From: Brachyspira pilosicoli
GTDB taxonomy: Bacteria > Spirochaetota > Brachyspiria > Brachyspirales > Brachyspiraceae
DNA: 64,000 nucleotides
Assembly: GCF_036997485.1 (NCBI RefSeq)
Contig: NZ_JAWLPU010000004.1
Location: forward strand, 124,001 to 188,000
Direction: 5' to 3'
The notes beneath the pieces are model-generated. The model saw only the letters and a program-made list of their open reading frames with translations. It did not search any database and had not been told where the DNA came from. The translations under genes and the position numbers were made by a program. Below are positions 38,027 to 47,904 of the stretch, piece by piece; within the stretch, counting starts at the first letter, position 1; each line of letters opens with the position of its first letter.

Positions 38027-38382
38027 TAAACTATTTTTTCAATTTTTAATATCTATAGAGTATATCATATATTTTTATATAAACATAATATTTTTTCATT
38101 TATAATTACTTTTTATATCGTATTTGTTATAATCCAATTTTTTATTAGACAGCATATTTTTATTTTAATATATTTTTGAACTGTATAGCAGTATAATTAG
38201 TTTTGTTATAAATTTATTGTATAGATAGATATCATTTTTTATAAAATTACTTTTATAATAATAGTTGTTATTTTGATATTTTTCTAATATTTTTTTATAA
38301 CTTTACTATCTTTTTTATTAATATTGAGTATTAGTGTACATTGATATATAATAACAAAGATATTAATAAAAGAGGTTGTTTT
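38027..38382. other. 356-bp intergenic region between tilS and the ankyrin gene
   Basis: Very AT-rich, divergent promoter region for tilS (minus) and the ankyrin gene (plus). I see no gene, hairpin or repeat that I can support. An AGAGG site precedes the plus-strand ATG at 38383. Confidence 0.4.
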
Positions 38383-39543
38383 ATGAAAAAGAAGATATTA
38401 TTTATATTGATAATTGCAATTTCATCGCTTTATTCCAAGAGCAATAATGAGAAAATAAATAGTTTATTAATTACAAATGAAATAATAAAGCCTAGCGATG
38501 AATTATTAAGCTTATTAGAAAAGAATAAAAATAAAACAGGTGTTGCTGAAATAATAGAATTAATAAATGAGGGCGGTATAAATGCTTCTTCAAAAGGCGA
38601 GATTATTATAGGCGATGTTACCCACTATCCTAATTCTACTCCTTTAATGATAGCTTCATCATATAATCATTACAATATAGCAAAAGCTTTAATTGATAAT
38701 GGGGCTTTGGTTAATTTAAGAGCAGGCGATGGATTTAATGCTTTAATGGAAGCTGTAAGAACTGGCAATATAGAAATAGCAAAATTACTAATAGAACATG
38801 ACTCTGATTTAGATATAAAAAATAAAGACGGAAAAAATATGATTATGATTGCATGCGAAAAGGGTAATGAAGAGATGTTTAATCTATTAATAGAAAACAA
38901 TGCAGATATAAATGCAAAATCATCTTGGGGAGCATCTGCACTTATTTATGCTTCTGAAAATGGAAATCTTAATATAATGCAATATTTAATAGATAATGGA
39001 ATAGATGTTAATGGAAAAGCCGATGATAATGGGGATACTCCATTACTTTGGGCTGTTACAGGACAAAATCCTTATGAAGCTTCAAAACTTTTAATAGAAA
39101 ATGGTGCCGATGTAAATGCTACAAATGATAGCGGAGTTGCTCCTGCTACTATACTTGCGGCGTCTACTCCAAAAGTAGTAAAGCTTTTAAAAGATAATGG
39201 TGCTGATTTAGATACAAAATTTCTAGATTATTATCCTCCTATAGCAATTGCTGCGGGTGCGGGTAATTTAGAAATAGTTAAGGCATTAGTTGAAAATGGG
39301 GCTGATGTGAACTATTATCCTAATGATATAAACTATACTGCGATATTTCATGCTATAGACCAACATAATTATGAAGTTGCTGAATATTTATTTAAAAATG
39401 GAGTGGATTTAAATATAAAAATGAAACCTGATAATGACTATGGCAGAAGTATAAAAGAAAGCTACAATGTTTTAGAATATGCCGAGGCTATTAAGGATAA
39501 AAAAATGATTGATTTAGTAAAAAAATATTATAAGAAAAAATAA
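38383..39543 (+). CDS. Exported ankyrin-repeat protein
   Basis: 386 residues from the ATG at 38383 with AGAGG upstream; an in-frame TTG 42 bases earlier is rejected. Signal peptide MKKKILFILIIAISSLYSKS. After a short N-terminal domain there are about eight ankyrin repeats of 33 residues (for example DGFNALMEAVRTGNIEIAKL and LLIENGADVNATND). Ankyrin repeats bind proteins; with export, the targets would be periplasmic or outside the cell. It is the first of three ankyrin genes in this window and is followed 115 bp later by a second. Confidence 0.85.
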   Translation: MKKKILFILIIAISSLYSKSNNEKINSLLITNEIIKPSDELLSLLEKNKNKTGVAEIIELINEGGINASSKGEIIIGDVTHYPNSTPLMIASSYNHYNIAKALIDNGALVNLRAGDGFNALMEAVRTGNIEIAKLLIEHDSDLDIKNKDGKNMIMIACEKGNEEMFNLLIENNADINAKSSWGASALIYASENGNLNIMQYLIDNGIDVNGKADDNGDTPLLWAVTGQNPYEASKLLIENGADVNATNDSGVAPATILAASTPKVVKLLKDNGADLDTKFLDYYPPIAIAAGAGNLEIVKALVENGADVNYYPNDINYTAIFHAIDQHNYEVAEYLFKNGVDLNIKMKPDNDYGRSIKESYNVLEYAEAIKDKKMIDLVKKYYKKK

Positions 39544-39595
39544 ATATTTTATTTTCTACTAAATATAATCAATGAAATCTAAAATAAAATCTAAG

Positions 39596-39625
39596 TTGAC
39601 AAAATATACCGCTACAATGTATAAT
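39596..39625 (+). promoter_or_regulatory. Promoter of the second ankyrin gene
   Basis: TTGACA (39596-39601), 18-bp spacer, TATAAT (39620-39625). AGAGG ribosome-binding site before the ATG at 39659. Confidence 0.65.
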
Positions 39626-39658
39626 CAAAAAATATAATACATAATTAAAAAGAGGTTT

Positions 39659-40516
39659 ATGATGAAAATATTATGGATTATTATAATTAGTTCGTACATT
39701 GCTTATGGTCAGGTAAGTGAAGATTTTAAGAATTTAGCGGCAACAAATAAAGAATCAGCATTATACAAATCAGTAGTATCAGAAAATATTGATGAGTTTA
39801 AATACATAATTGAAAACAATAAAGAATATATAACTTATTCTATAGCGAACAGTGAAACATGGTATAACTATATACCTAATTTAAGCACTAATAATTTCTC
39901 TAATTTCGTAAAGGTTTTATTAGATAATGGAATGGATATTAATGAGAAAAATGAAGAGGGAAAAAGCCTTATACTTGATATAAGTAAGTACTACAATTCA
40001 CTTCATAAACCTAAATTCGGTACAAGTGAAATTATAGGAGTTCCAGATAGTAAATATAAAATTGAAACACTTATAAATCTTGGAGCAAATATTAATATAC
40101 AAGATAATGACGGAAATGGTATAATTCACTATATACTTTCTAGAGATAATATAGGAACAGAAGAATATGATATTATTGAAATGCTCATAAAAAACTCAGT
40201 CAATATTAATTTACAAAATAATGATGGAGATACTGCACTTCATAAAATTTCATATAAAAAAAATAATGAGTATAGAGATATTGATATGGAAAAAAAAGTT
40301 GCCTATCTTTTGATAGAAAATAATGCAGATAAAAATATAAAAAATAATAATGGAAAAAAAGCGTATCCCGGTATATTTTATAATACAAAATTAATTTTTA
40401 CTGGAATATTTAGTACTTTATTTAATATTTTTAAGATTGTACTTCTAATTGTAATTGGTATACCTGCATTAATATTACATTTTATAGTTTTTAATATTTC
40501 AGAATTTTTCAGATAA
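39659..40516 (+). CDS. Exported ankyrin-like protein with C-terminal membrane segment
   Basis: 285 residues. Signal peptide (KILWIIIISSYIAYGQ), then roughly four degenerate ankyrin units: VLLDNGMDINEKNEEGKS, LINLGANINIQDNDGN, MLIKNSVNINLQNNDGD and LLIENNADKNIKNNNGK. A long hydrophobic segment closes the protein (about residues 242-275), likely anchoring it in the inner membrane with the repeats outside. It is a probable diverged paralogue of the preceding ankyrin gene. There are two adjacent ATG codons at the start. Confidence 0.78.
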   Translation: MMKILWIIIISSYIAYGQVSEDFKNLAATNKESALYKSVVSENIDEFKYIIENNKEYITYSIANSETWYNYIPNLSTNNFSNFVKVLLDNGMDINEKNEEGKSLILDISKYYNSLHKPKFGTSEIIGVPDSKYKIETLINLGANINIQDNDGNGIIHYILSRDNIGTEEYDIIEMLIKNSVNINLQNNDGDTALHKISYKKNNEYRDIDMEKKVAYLLIENNADKNIKNNNGKKAYPGIFYNTKLIFTGIFSTLFNIFKIVLLIVIGIPALILHFIVFNISEFFR

Positions 40517-40579
40517 TTGATTTTTATATGGCTTAAAAATACTAAAACTGTAAAATAGATTATAATAAAAAATTAATAA

Positions 40580-40875
40580 GTGCTTTTGCAACTTTTGCCA
40601 CGGGAAAAGTTGAAAAAACATATATTATATAAAAAATTATTTCTTTAAATTAAAATATTTGCAGGGCTTTGCCCCGCACCCCAGTTCTTTTATTGTTATA
40701 AAAGAACCAAAAGAACTGCATTTTATGAAATCTACCTTTTATGTGTACGTTAAATTTTAGATGTTATATTACATCGAAGATATATTATAAAATATAAAGT
40801 TGTAGTATTTGCACTTTTTGCAACTTTGACGAAGTCCACACCGTGTAAGGCTGGAAAAAGTTGAATAAAAAAATC
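40580..40875 (+). repeat. Dispersed structured repeat, copy 2 (B-A-B layout)
   Basis: It fills the 403-bp gap between the convergent ankyrin and TPR genes. Module B: CAACTTTT-GCCACGGG-AAAAGTTG (40589-40612). Module A: GGGGCTTTGCCCC-like island at about 40663-40676, then the perfect 10-bp hairpin GTTCTTTTAT / ATAAAAGAAC (40684-40707) and AAAAGAACT tail. A second, longer-looped B lies at 40806-40865 (CAACTTT ... AAAGTTG). All are in the same orientation. No ORF. Confidence 0.78.
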
Positions 40876-40919
40876 ATAAATTAAAAAATTTTTATTTTAT
40901 AATTACAATAAAGCTAATT

Positions 40920-42773
40920 TTATTTCAAGCCATGTTCTTTTTTAAGATTTGCAATATTGCTCTTTGCATATTCATTATTAGGATCTAATTCTAAAGCCTT
41001 TTTATAATCTTTCAAAGCTTCTTTATATAGTCCTGCATTTTTCTTAACCCAGCCTCTATCATTATATAAATAAGCTGTATTCGGTTCTAATTCTATAGCT
41101 TTATCATAATCTTCAATAGCTTCTTTATACTGTCCTAATTCATCTTTAGCACTTCCTCTGTTACCGTAAGCATTCGTATAATCAGGAGTTAATTCTATAG
41201 CCTTAGTATAGTCTTTTATAGCTTCTTTATACAAGCCCAAACTATATTTAGTAAGTCCTCTATTATTATAAGTATTGCTGTCATCTGGGTTTAACTCTAT
41301 AGATTTATCATAATCTTTTAAAGCTTCTTTATAAAGTCCCAAATCATTTTTAGAAAGTCCTCTGTTATTATATGCTTCACTGTAAGTTGGTCTTAATTCT
41401 ATAGCCTTATCATAATATTTAATTGATTCTTTTAAAAGATCCAAATCATATTTAGCACTTCCTATATTATAATATGCTTCTGGATTATCTGCACATAAAT
41501 CTATAGATTCTTCATAATCTTTGATTGCTTCTTCATACATTCCTAACTCACTTTTAGAAAGCCCTCTATTATTATATGCGTCACTATAATTAGGATTTAA
41601 ATATATAGCTTTATCATAATCTTTTATAGATTCCTTATATAAACCCAGCTCTCTTTTTGCATTTGCCCTGTTATAATAAGCATCTACATAATTATTATCC
41701 AATTTTATAATTTTGTCATAATCTTTTATAGCTTCTTCATATAATTCTAAATCGTATTTAGCATTTCCTCTATTAAGATAAGTATTTATATCGTTAGGTT
41801 CCCATTTTATAGCATTATCATAATCTTCTATAGCTTCTTTAAATAAACCTAATTCTTTTTTTGAATTTCCTCTATTATAATAAGCATCTGAATAATTTGG
41901 ATTAATTTCTATAGCTTTGTTATAATCTTCAATAGCCTCTTTATAAAGTCCCAAATCGTTTTTAGAATTTCCTCTGTTGCCATAAGCACAATAATTATTA
42001 GGCTCTAACTCTAAAATCTTATTAAAATCTTTTATAGCCTCATCAAAAAGCTCTAAATAATTTTTGGAAACTCCTCTATTATTATATGCATCTATATTAT
42101 TAGGGTCTAACTCTATAACCTTATTATAATCTTCAATAGCTTCTTTGTGTAAGCCAGCATTATTTTTAGCAAACCCTCTGTTATAATAAGCGTCTTTATA
42201 ATTTTTACTTAATTCTATAGCTCTGTCATAATCCTTTATAGCTTTCTTAAAAAATCCTAAATTACTTCTAGCAAGTCCTCTGTTATAATAAGCTAATGCA
42301 TAATAATCAATTAAGTCTATAGCTTTACTATAATAATCTATAGCATCTCTATATTCTCTCATATTGTTTAGAGCAACTCCATTAGTATTACAATCGAAAT
42401 ATTCATCTAAAGTGTCTAAATCATTAATATCTATTTCATCATTTTCATCATTAAACATAGTTTTATCATAATGAAAATATTCAATAAACCTGTTATAAGT
42501 ATAAAGTTCGTCAGGCTCTTTTATATAGAATGTTTCAAGTATTCTGTTTAATTCATCATTAAAATTTTCTGCTTTACTGTTAAAATCATAAAAATCAGAA
42601 TAATTGAATGCATCAATGTTATTTAAAAAATTATTTGCCTCATATAGAATTTTTTCTGCTTCTTCTTTAGAATCATCTTTTAAATCTGGAACTTCTCTTT
42701 CTTCAAAAGCTTCTAACGATATTTTGCATTTTTCTATATGTTTACTAAAAAGATAATTAGATATTTTTGGCAT
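40920..42773 (-). CDS. TPR-repeat protein, 14 tandem repeats
   Basis: 617 residues. An acidic N-terminal region of about 130 residues is followed by 14 full 34-residue TPR units plus a partial one, with the consensus AYYNRGxSKxxLGLYKEAI then DYDKAIELxP. No signal peptide or membrane segment is seen, so it is probably cytosolic. The DNA is accordingly a 102-bp-period tandem array, prone to repeat-number change by recombination. TPR solenoids bind partner proteins; the partner is unknown. It is divergent from the oppA-like gene. Confidence 0.88.
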   Translation of the reverse strand: MPKISNYLFSKHIEKCKISLEAFEEREVPDLKDDSKEEAEKILYEANNFLNNIDAFNYSDFYDFNSKAENFNDELNRILETFYIKEPDELYTYNRFIEYFHYDKTMFNDENDEIDINDLDTLDEYFDCNTNGVALNNMREYRDAIDYYSKAIDLIDYYALAYYNRGLARSNLGFFKKAIKDYDRAIELSKNYKDAYYNRGFAKNNAGLHKEAIEDYNKVIELDPNNIDAYNNRGVSKNYLELFDEAIKDFNKILELEPNNYCAYGNRGNSKNDLGLYKEAIEDYNKAIEINPNYSDAYYNRGNSKKELGLFKEAIEDYDNAIKWEPNDINTYLNRGNAKYDLELYEEAIKDYDKIIKLDNNYVDAYYNRANAKRELGLYKESIKDYDKAIYLNPNYSDAYNNRGLSKSELGMYEEAIKDYEESIDLCADNPEAYYNIGSAKYDLDLLKESIKYYDKAIELRPTYSEAYNNRGLSKNDLGLYKEALKDYDKSIELNPDDSNTYNNRGLTKYSLGLYKEAIKDYTKAIELTPDYTNAYGNRGSAKDELGQYKEAIEDYDKAIELEPNTAYLYNDRGWVKKNAGLYKEALKDYKKALELDPNNEYAKSNIANLKKEHGLK

Positions 42774-42912
42774 TTTTTATTCCTATCATAGTTTATTAAT
42801 TTTATATAAATTATATTATAATAAAAAAATAATTTAACACTATATAAAATTAAATTGCATATACTAAAAATTTTTAAGTTTGTCAAAATAATTTTTTAAA
42901 ACATTAGAAATT

Positions 42913-42945
42913 TCTATAGACCCCCCTCTATAGAGATTATAATCT
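42913..42945. promoter_or_regulatory. Palindrome cluster with C6 core between the TPR and oppA-like genes
   Basis: TCTATAGA (42913-42920), CCCCCC (42921-42926), TCTATAGA (42927-42934), each octamer self-complementary, followed by the 12-bp palindrome AGATTATAATCT (42934-42945). It lies in a divergent intergenic region, 112 bp before the oppA-like ATG. The GC run is striking in this AT-rich setting. Candidate operator for either gene. Confidence 0.5.
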
Positions 42946-43056
42946 ATTTTAATATTTTAATTTAATTTATTTTTTTTATTAATTAATTGATTTTTAATAA
43001 TTGATGATATAATATATTTCCTAATTATTTAGAAAAAACAAAAAGGACATTGATTT

Positions 43057-44670
43057 ATGAAAAATATTATTCATTTATTTTTTATTTTTTTATTATCAAT
43101 AGGCTTGATAATAACATCTTGTTCATCAAAAAAAGAAAATCAAGGTGAAGGTTTATTTATAAATGTAGGTCCAGAGCCTAAAACTATAGACCCTACATTA
43201 AATATAGCATCAGATGCTTCAGTTTACATAATACATGCATTTGAAGGACTTACAACAAAAAATAAAGAAGGTGTATTAGTTGGCGGAGCTGCTGAAAGCT
43301 GGGATATAAGCGAAGACGGACTCACATATACATTCCATTTAAGAACTAACGGCAAATGGTCTGACGGAACTCCATTAACATCTAAAGATTTTGTATATGC
43401 TTGGAAAAGAGCGGTAGACCCTAAAACAGCAAGTGAATATAGTTATCAATTTGAACCTGTAAAAAATGCTATGGCTATTAATTCTAGTAAAATGGAATTG
43501 GATAGTTTAGGCATAAAGGCTATTGATGATTATACTTTAGAAGTAACATTAGAAAAACCTACTGCATATTTCTTGGAATTAACAGCATTTACTACATTCT
43601 ACCCAATTAGACAAGATATTATAGAAAAATACGGCAACACTTGGACTATCAATCCAGAAAGCTATATAGGAAATGGTTCTTATGTGATGATAGAACGTAA
43701 TATTGATAATAATATAGTAATGGTAAAAAATACTAATTATTGGGATTATGAGAATTTAGTTCCGGAAAAAATCACATTTGTTTTAATGGATAACCCTACA
43801 GCTTCAGTTGCTGGTATAAAAGAAGGCTCTTTACATTTTTCTGATAGAGTACCAGCTCAGGATATTGATACTTTAAAGGCAGAAGGATTACTTCAAATGG
43901 TTAAACGTCTTGGAACATATTATTATGCTGTAAATCATACTAATGAAGTTTTAAAAGACGGCAGAGTTAGAAAGGCTTTATCATTGGCTATAGATAGAAA
44001 TTATATAGTAGATAATATAGTAAAAGCTGGTGTGCCTGCTGGTGCATTCGTACCTTTTGGAGCTCCTGATGTTAATGGAGATTTTAGAGAGGTAGGGGGA
44101 GATTATATAAGTGTTAAACCTGAAGATTATCAAAAAAATATAGAAAAGGCTAAAAAGTTAATGGAAGAAGCTGGATATACTAATGGAGAAGGTTTCCCTG
44201 TACTTCAATTTATAGTTGATTCTAATAGAGAGATTCCTACATTTGAAGCTGTTCAGCAAATGTGGAAAGAGCATTTAGGAATAGATACTTCTGTAAGTCA
44301 GCAAGAATGGGCTGTATTTTTACAAACATTATATACTGATAAGAATTATGTTATTGGAAGAAGCGGATGGACTGCTGATTATAATGACCCTATGACATTC
44401 TTAGGTATGTTCTTAAGTTATAGTCCTCAAAACCATGCTCTATTTACAAATAAAGAATATGATAATTTGCTTCAAACTGCTATGAGTACAATAGATCAGA
44501 ATATTAGAATGGATGCTATGCATAAAGCTGAGAAAATATTTATGGATAATGATGTTATAATACCATTATATTATTATGCTACACCTACTTTAGTTAGCCC
44601 TAAATTGAAAGGCGTTGTATATGATAGTTTGGCAAACCATAAATTCAGCTATGCTTATATAGAAAATTAA
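43057..44670 (+). CDS. oppA: Peptide ABC transporter substrate-binding lipoprotein, OppA-like
   Basis: 537 residues, family SBP_bac_5. The signal peptide ends in the lipobox IITSC with lipidated Cys22. Typical segments are EPKTIDPTLN, AAESWDISEDGLTYTFHLR, WSDGTPLTSKDFVYAWKRA, VRKALSLAIDRNYIVDNI and the C-terminal YNDPMTFLGMF. It captures oligopeptides for import. The permease and ATPase genes (oppBCDF) are not adjacent, so it is an orphan binding protein, a common situation in spirochaetes. The Shine-Dalgarno is AAGGAC. A strong terminator follows. Confidence 0.93.
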   Translation: MKNIIHLFFIFLLSIGLIITSCSSKKENQGEGLFINVGPEPKTIDPTLNIASDASVYIIHAFEGLTTKNKEGVLVGGAAESWDISEDGLTYTFHLRTNGKWSDGTPLTSKDFVYAWKRAVDPKTASEYSYQFEPVKNAMAINSSKMELDSLGIKAIDDYTLEVTLEKPTAYFLELTAFTTFYPIRQDIIEKYGNTWTINPESYIGNGSYVMIERNIDNNIVMVKNTNYWDYENLVPEKITFVLMDNPTASVAGIKEGSLHFSDRVPAQDIDTLKAEGLLQMVKRLGTYYYAVNHTNEVLKDGRVRKALSLAIDRNYIVDNIVKAGVPAGAFVPFGAPDVNGDFREVGGDYISVKPEDYQKNIEKAKKLMEEAGYTNGEGFPVLQFIVDSNREIPTFEAVQQMWKEHLGIDTSVSQQEWAVFLQTLYTDKNYVIGRSGWTADYNDPMTFLGMFLSYSPQNHALFTNKEYDNLLQTAMSTIDQNIRMDAMHKAEKIFMDNDVIIPLYYYATPTLVSPKLKGVVYDSLANHKFSYAYIEN

Positions 44671-44757
44671 TTCTAAGTATATTATTTAATTTATATACGA
44701 TATATAATATTTATATAGATTTATTGTATAATAATTTAAAGTTAAAAAATATTTAAT

Positions 44758-44789
44758 GCTGTATAAGAATTTCTTATGCAGCTTTTTTA
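44758..44789 (+). terminator. Terminator of the oppA-like gene
   Basis: GCTGTATAAGAA pairs with TTCTTATGCAGC (one G-U), followed by six T. Confidence 0.88.
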
Positions 44790-44840
44790 TTGTTTAGGTA
44801 TTATATGTATAGAATATCTCAATAATCTAAGAATATATGC

Positions 44841-44875
44841 AAAAATAAAGGGATATTGCAAATTGCTATATCCCT
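44841..44875 (-). terminator. Terminator of pgi
   Basis: On the minus strand AGGGATAT ... ATATCCCT with an inner GCAA/TTGC stem, followed by TTTATTTTT. Confidence 0.82.
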
Positions 44876-44899
44876 GTTATTTATTTATGATGTAAAAAA

Positions 44900-46228
44900 T
44901 TATTTATTTAATCTTGCTTTTAATTCTCTTCCCATTTTCTCATAGCCTTTTTTACCAAGCATAGCAAACATATTTTTCTTGTAAGCCTCAACGCCGGGCT
45001 GATCAAATGGATTAACCCCAAGAAGATGTCCAGATATTCCGCAAGCTTTCTCAAAGAAATACATAAGTTCTCCAATAGTAAATGGGGTAATTTTATCTAT
45101 ATCTACTATAATATTAGGAACTCCTCCATCAACATGTGCTAAAACTGTAGCTTCTAATGCAGATTTATTTATTTGATGTAAAGATTTTCCTTTTAAGTAG
45201 TTAAGTCCGTCTAAGTCAGATTCTTCTTTTTTTATTTTCAAATCTATTTCTTCTTCATTTACTCTTATAACAGTTTCAAATAATCCTCTTCTTCCGTCTT
45301 GTATAAATTGACCTAAAGAGTGTAAATCAGTAGAGAAATCTACAGAAGCAGGGAATATTCCTTTTTTATCTTTACCTTCACTTTCTCCATATAATTGTTT
45401 CCACCATTCAGATATATAATGCATTCTTGGAATATAGTTTACCATTATTTCTGTGTTAAAGCCTTTAGTGTAAAGTGCATTTCTTAGCATAGCATAAAGC
45501 ATAGAAGGATTTTGTTTGTAATCTGCTTTTTTTGTAGCCTTAGCCATAGAATCAAACCCTTTTATAAACTCTTTGATATCTATTCCAGCAACTGCTATAG
45601 GTATAAGTCCAACAGGAGTAAGTACAGAATATCTTCCGCCGACATCATCAGGTATTACAAAAGTTCTGTATTTATTTTCTGTAGATAATGTTTTCAAAGC
45701 TCCTTTTGATTTATCTGTAGTAGCTATTATTCTTTTTGAAGCTTCTTTACCATATCTTTTTTCAGCATATTCTTTTAATATTCTAAAAGCTATGGCAGGT
45801 TCAGTAGTAGTACCGCTTTTTGAGATAACATTAATATAAAAATCTTTACCTTTTAAATAATCTAATAAATGTTTAAAATACTCGCCGTTCATATTATGTC
45901 CAGCATATACAACTTGAGTATTTCCTTTTTTAGCTTGAGCAAAAGGGTTTAAGAAAGATTCTATAACAGCTTTTCCGCCAAGATATGAACCTCCAATACC
46001 AACAGATACTAATACTTCAGCATTCTCTCTTATCTCTGCTGCTAAAGTTTCAATATCTTTTGCCATCTTCATAGCCTCAGTTGGAAGATTAACCCAACCT
46101 AAAAAATCATTGCCGGCACCTTTTTTATTTTCTAAAAGCTCATTAGCATACTCTGCTGAGCTTGCTAAATATTCTAATTCATGCTCTTGCAAAAAATTCA
46201 ATACATTTTTATAATTTATAGATAGCAT
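44900..46228 (-). CDS. pgi: Glucose-6-phosphate isomerase
   Basis: 442 residues, the short bacterial form. Motifs: SVGIGGSYLGGKAVIESF, the sugar-phosphate-binding ISKSGTTTEPAIAFR, DDVGGRYSVLTPVGL, and Gln-containing LGQFIQDGRRG. The catalytic Lys is expected near the C-terminus in FDQPGVEAYKKNMF. It interconverts glucose-6-phosphate and fructose-6-phosphate, linking glycolysis to the glycogen (glgA) and mannose (manA) genes in this window. It has its own terminator and is monocistronic. Confidence 0.95.
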   Translation of the reverse strand: MLSINYKNVLNFLQEHELEYLASSAEYANELLENKKGAGNDFLGWVNLPTEAMKMAKDIETLAAEIRENAEVLVSVGIGGSYLGGKAVIESFLNPFAQAKKGNTQVVYAGHNMNGEYFKHLLDYLKGKDFYINVISKSGTTTEPAIAFRILKEYAEKRYGKEASKRIIATTDKSKGALKTLSTENKYRTFVIPDDVGGRYSVLTPVGLIPIAVAGIDIKEFIKGFDSMAKATKKADYKQNPSMLYAMLRNALYTKGFNTEIMVNYIPRMHYISEWWKQLYGESEGKDKKGIFPASVDFSTDLHSLGQFIQDGRRGLFETVIRVNEEEIDLKIKKEESDLDGLNYLKGKSLHQINKSALEATVLAHVDGGVPNIIVDIDKITPFTIGELMYFFEKACGISGHLLGVNPFDQPGVEAYKKNMFAMLGKKGYEKMGRELKARLNK

Positions 46229-46326
46229 TTTTTACACCTCATAATATAGTTTTATAATACATAAATTATACAATAATAATACCGAAAAATAAAGAAATAA
46301 ATATAAAAAATTAAGGTACAAATAAA

Positions 46327-46845
46327 ATGATTTTGTCTGGACTTGAAATAGAAAAAAATTTAAATAAAAATATTATAATAGAACCTTTTAACAGAAAACA
46401 ATTAAACTCAAATAGTTATAATGTAAGGCTTCATAACAAACTTTTAGTATATAAAGATAATGTATTAGATATGAAAAAACCTAATGAAACTAAAGAAATC
46501 ATTATACCTGAAACAGGATATCAGTTAGAGCCTAATCAGCTTTATTTGGGAAGAACTTTAGAATATACAAAAACAAAGAAATATGTGCCTATGATAGAGG
46601 GTAGGTCATCTATAGGAAGACTTGGCATATTTATACATATTACTGCTGGGTTTGGAGATGTTGGTTTTGCGGGTTATTGGACTTTAGAGATATTTTGCAT
46701 TAAGCCTATAATAATATATCCAGAAGTAGAAATTGCTCAGCTTTATTATCACACTATAGACGGTGAATATGAAGAGTATGTGAGCAGCAAATATCAAAAC
46801 AACACTGATGTTCAGCCGAGTATGCTTTATAAAGATTTTAAATAA
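46327..46845 (+). CDS. dcd: dCTP deaminase
   Basis: 172 residues of the trimeric dUTPase-like fold. MILSGLEIEKNL at the start, NSNSYNVRLHNKL, the catalytic region GRSSIGRLGIFIHITAGFGDVGFAGYWTLEI (Arg, Ser and Glu), and AQLYYH. It deaminates dCTP to dUTP for thymidylate synthesis, upstream of the Tmk step. A possible bifunctional dCTP deaminase/dUTPase cannot be excluded. The RluA-type gene follows after 34 bp, so the pair may be an operon. Confidence 0.92.
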   Translation: MILSGLEIEKNLNKNIIIEPFNRKQLNSNSYNVRLHNKLLVYKDNVLDMKKPNETKEIIIPETGYQLEPNQLYLGRTLEYTKTKKYVPMIEGRSSIGRLGIFIHITAGFGDVGFAGYWTLEIFCIKPIIIYPEVEIAQLYYHTIDGEYEEYVSSKYQNNTDVQPSMLYKDFK

Positions 46846-46879
46846 TTATTTTTAAATTTATAATAAATTAATTTAAATT

Positions 46880-47872
46880 ATGAAAAAATCTAAAAATAAA
46901 CTCCATTCTACTAATAAAGATTTGTATGAAGGTGCTGTTATAAGAAAGTGCCGTATTGAAGAAGATATTGAATCTATGCGATTAGATAAATATATGGGGA
47001 ACAGATTTTCTTATTATTCCAGAAACAAATGGCAGGATTTAATAGGCGAGGGCCTTGTATTAGTAAACGGAGAGAAAATAAAATATACCAGAAGCGTTTC
47101 TAAAGGCGATGAGATATCATACTATTTTAAAGATATGAAAGAGCCTGAAGTAAATAAAGATATAGAAATAATTTATGATGATGGCGATTTAATTATAGTA
47201 AATAAACCTGCTAATTTGCCTGTGATTCCTTCTGGAAAATATTATTACAATACTTTACATACCATTATGCAAGAGAGATTAGGCTGTCATTTAAATATGA
47301 TTAACAGAATAGACAGAGAGACAAGCGGGTGTGTAATACTTTCTCGCGGTTCTTTGGTGGCTTCAAAGTTTTGTGCTATGCTTGCAAATAAAAATAATAA
47401 TATAAAAAAAACTTATATTGCTATAGTGGAGAATGCTAAAGATATAGAAGACTCTTTTACTGTTGAAGGATATATGCAAGAGGTGGGCGATAAACTTTAC
47501 AGAAGATATCAAATATTACATAAAGAAAATGTTGAAGATTCAAAATATTCAAAGACAAAGTTTAAAACTATAAAAAAAATAGGTGATTATGCCATACTAA
47601 AAATAAGACTCTACACAGGAAGAATGCATCAAATAAGAGTGCATCTTCATTCAAAAAATCTTTATATGGTTGGAGATAAAATATATGGCAAGTATGGACC
47701 TAAAGTTTTTAATTCTTTTATAGAAAAAAGCATAATACCAGAAGGATTTTTTTATAGGCAGGCACTTCATTCTTATATGTTAGAATTTAATCACCCAATC
47801 ACTAATGAGCGTATAAAAGTAAAAGCAAAAATACCAAAAGACTTAAAAGATTTTATTGCTAAAATAAAGTGA
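46880..47872 (+). CDS. RluA-family pseudouridine synthase with S4 domain
   Basis: 330 residues. N-terminal S4 RNA-binding domain (about 30-90: RLDKYMGNRFSYYSRNKW and VLVNGEKIKYTRSVSKGDEI), then the catalytic domain with INRIDRETSGCVILSR (catalytic Asp), KTYIAIVEN, and the RMHQIRVHLHSKNLYMVGD signature. It isomerises uridine in rRNA or tRNA; which sites cannot be told (RluC/RluD type). It is the second gene after dcd and is convergent with a secreted-protein gene across a repeat element. Confidence 0.92.
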   Translation: MKKSKNKLHSTNKDLYEGAVIRKCRIEEDIESMRLDKYMGNRFSYYSRNKWQDLIGEGLVLVNGEKIKYTRSVSKGDEISYYFKDMKEPEVNKDIEIIYDDGDLIIVNKPANLPVIPSGKYYYNTLHTIMQERLGCHLNMINRIDRETSGCVILSRGSLVASKFCAMLANKNNNIKKTYIAIVENAKDIEDSFTVEGYMQEVGDKLYRRYQILHKENVEDSKYSKTKFKTIKKIGDYAILKIRLYTGRMHQIRVHLHSKNLYMVGDKIYGKYGPKVFNSFIEKSIIPEGFFYRQALHSYMLEFNHPITNERIKVKAKIPKDLKDFIAKIK

Positions 47873-47904
47873 AATGATAACATTTTGTATATTTTTTTAT
47901 AATT

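Noticed and set aside
38341-38382. TTG start extending the ankyrin protein by 14 residues
   Set aside because: The extension lacks a ribosome site and would mask a clear signal peptide starting at 38383.
40920-42773. Regular 102-bp repeats that might suggest a CRISPR array or satellite
   Set aside because: The repeats are in frame and encode TPR motifs; there are no spacers or short identical repeats.
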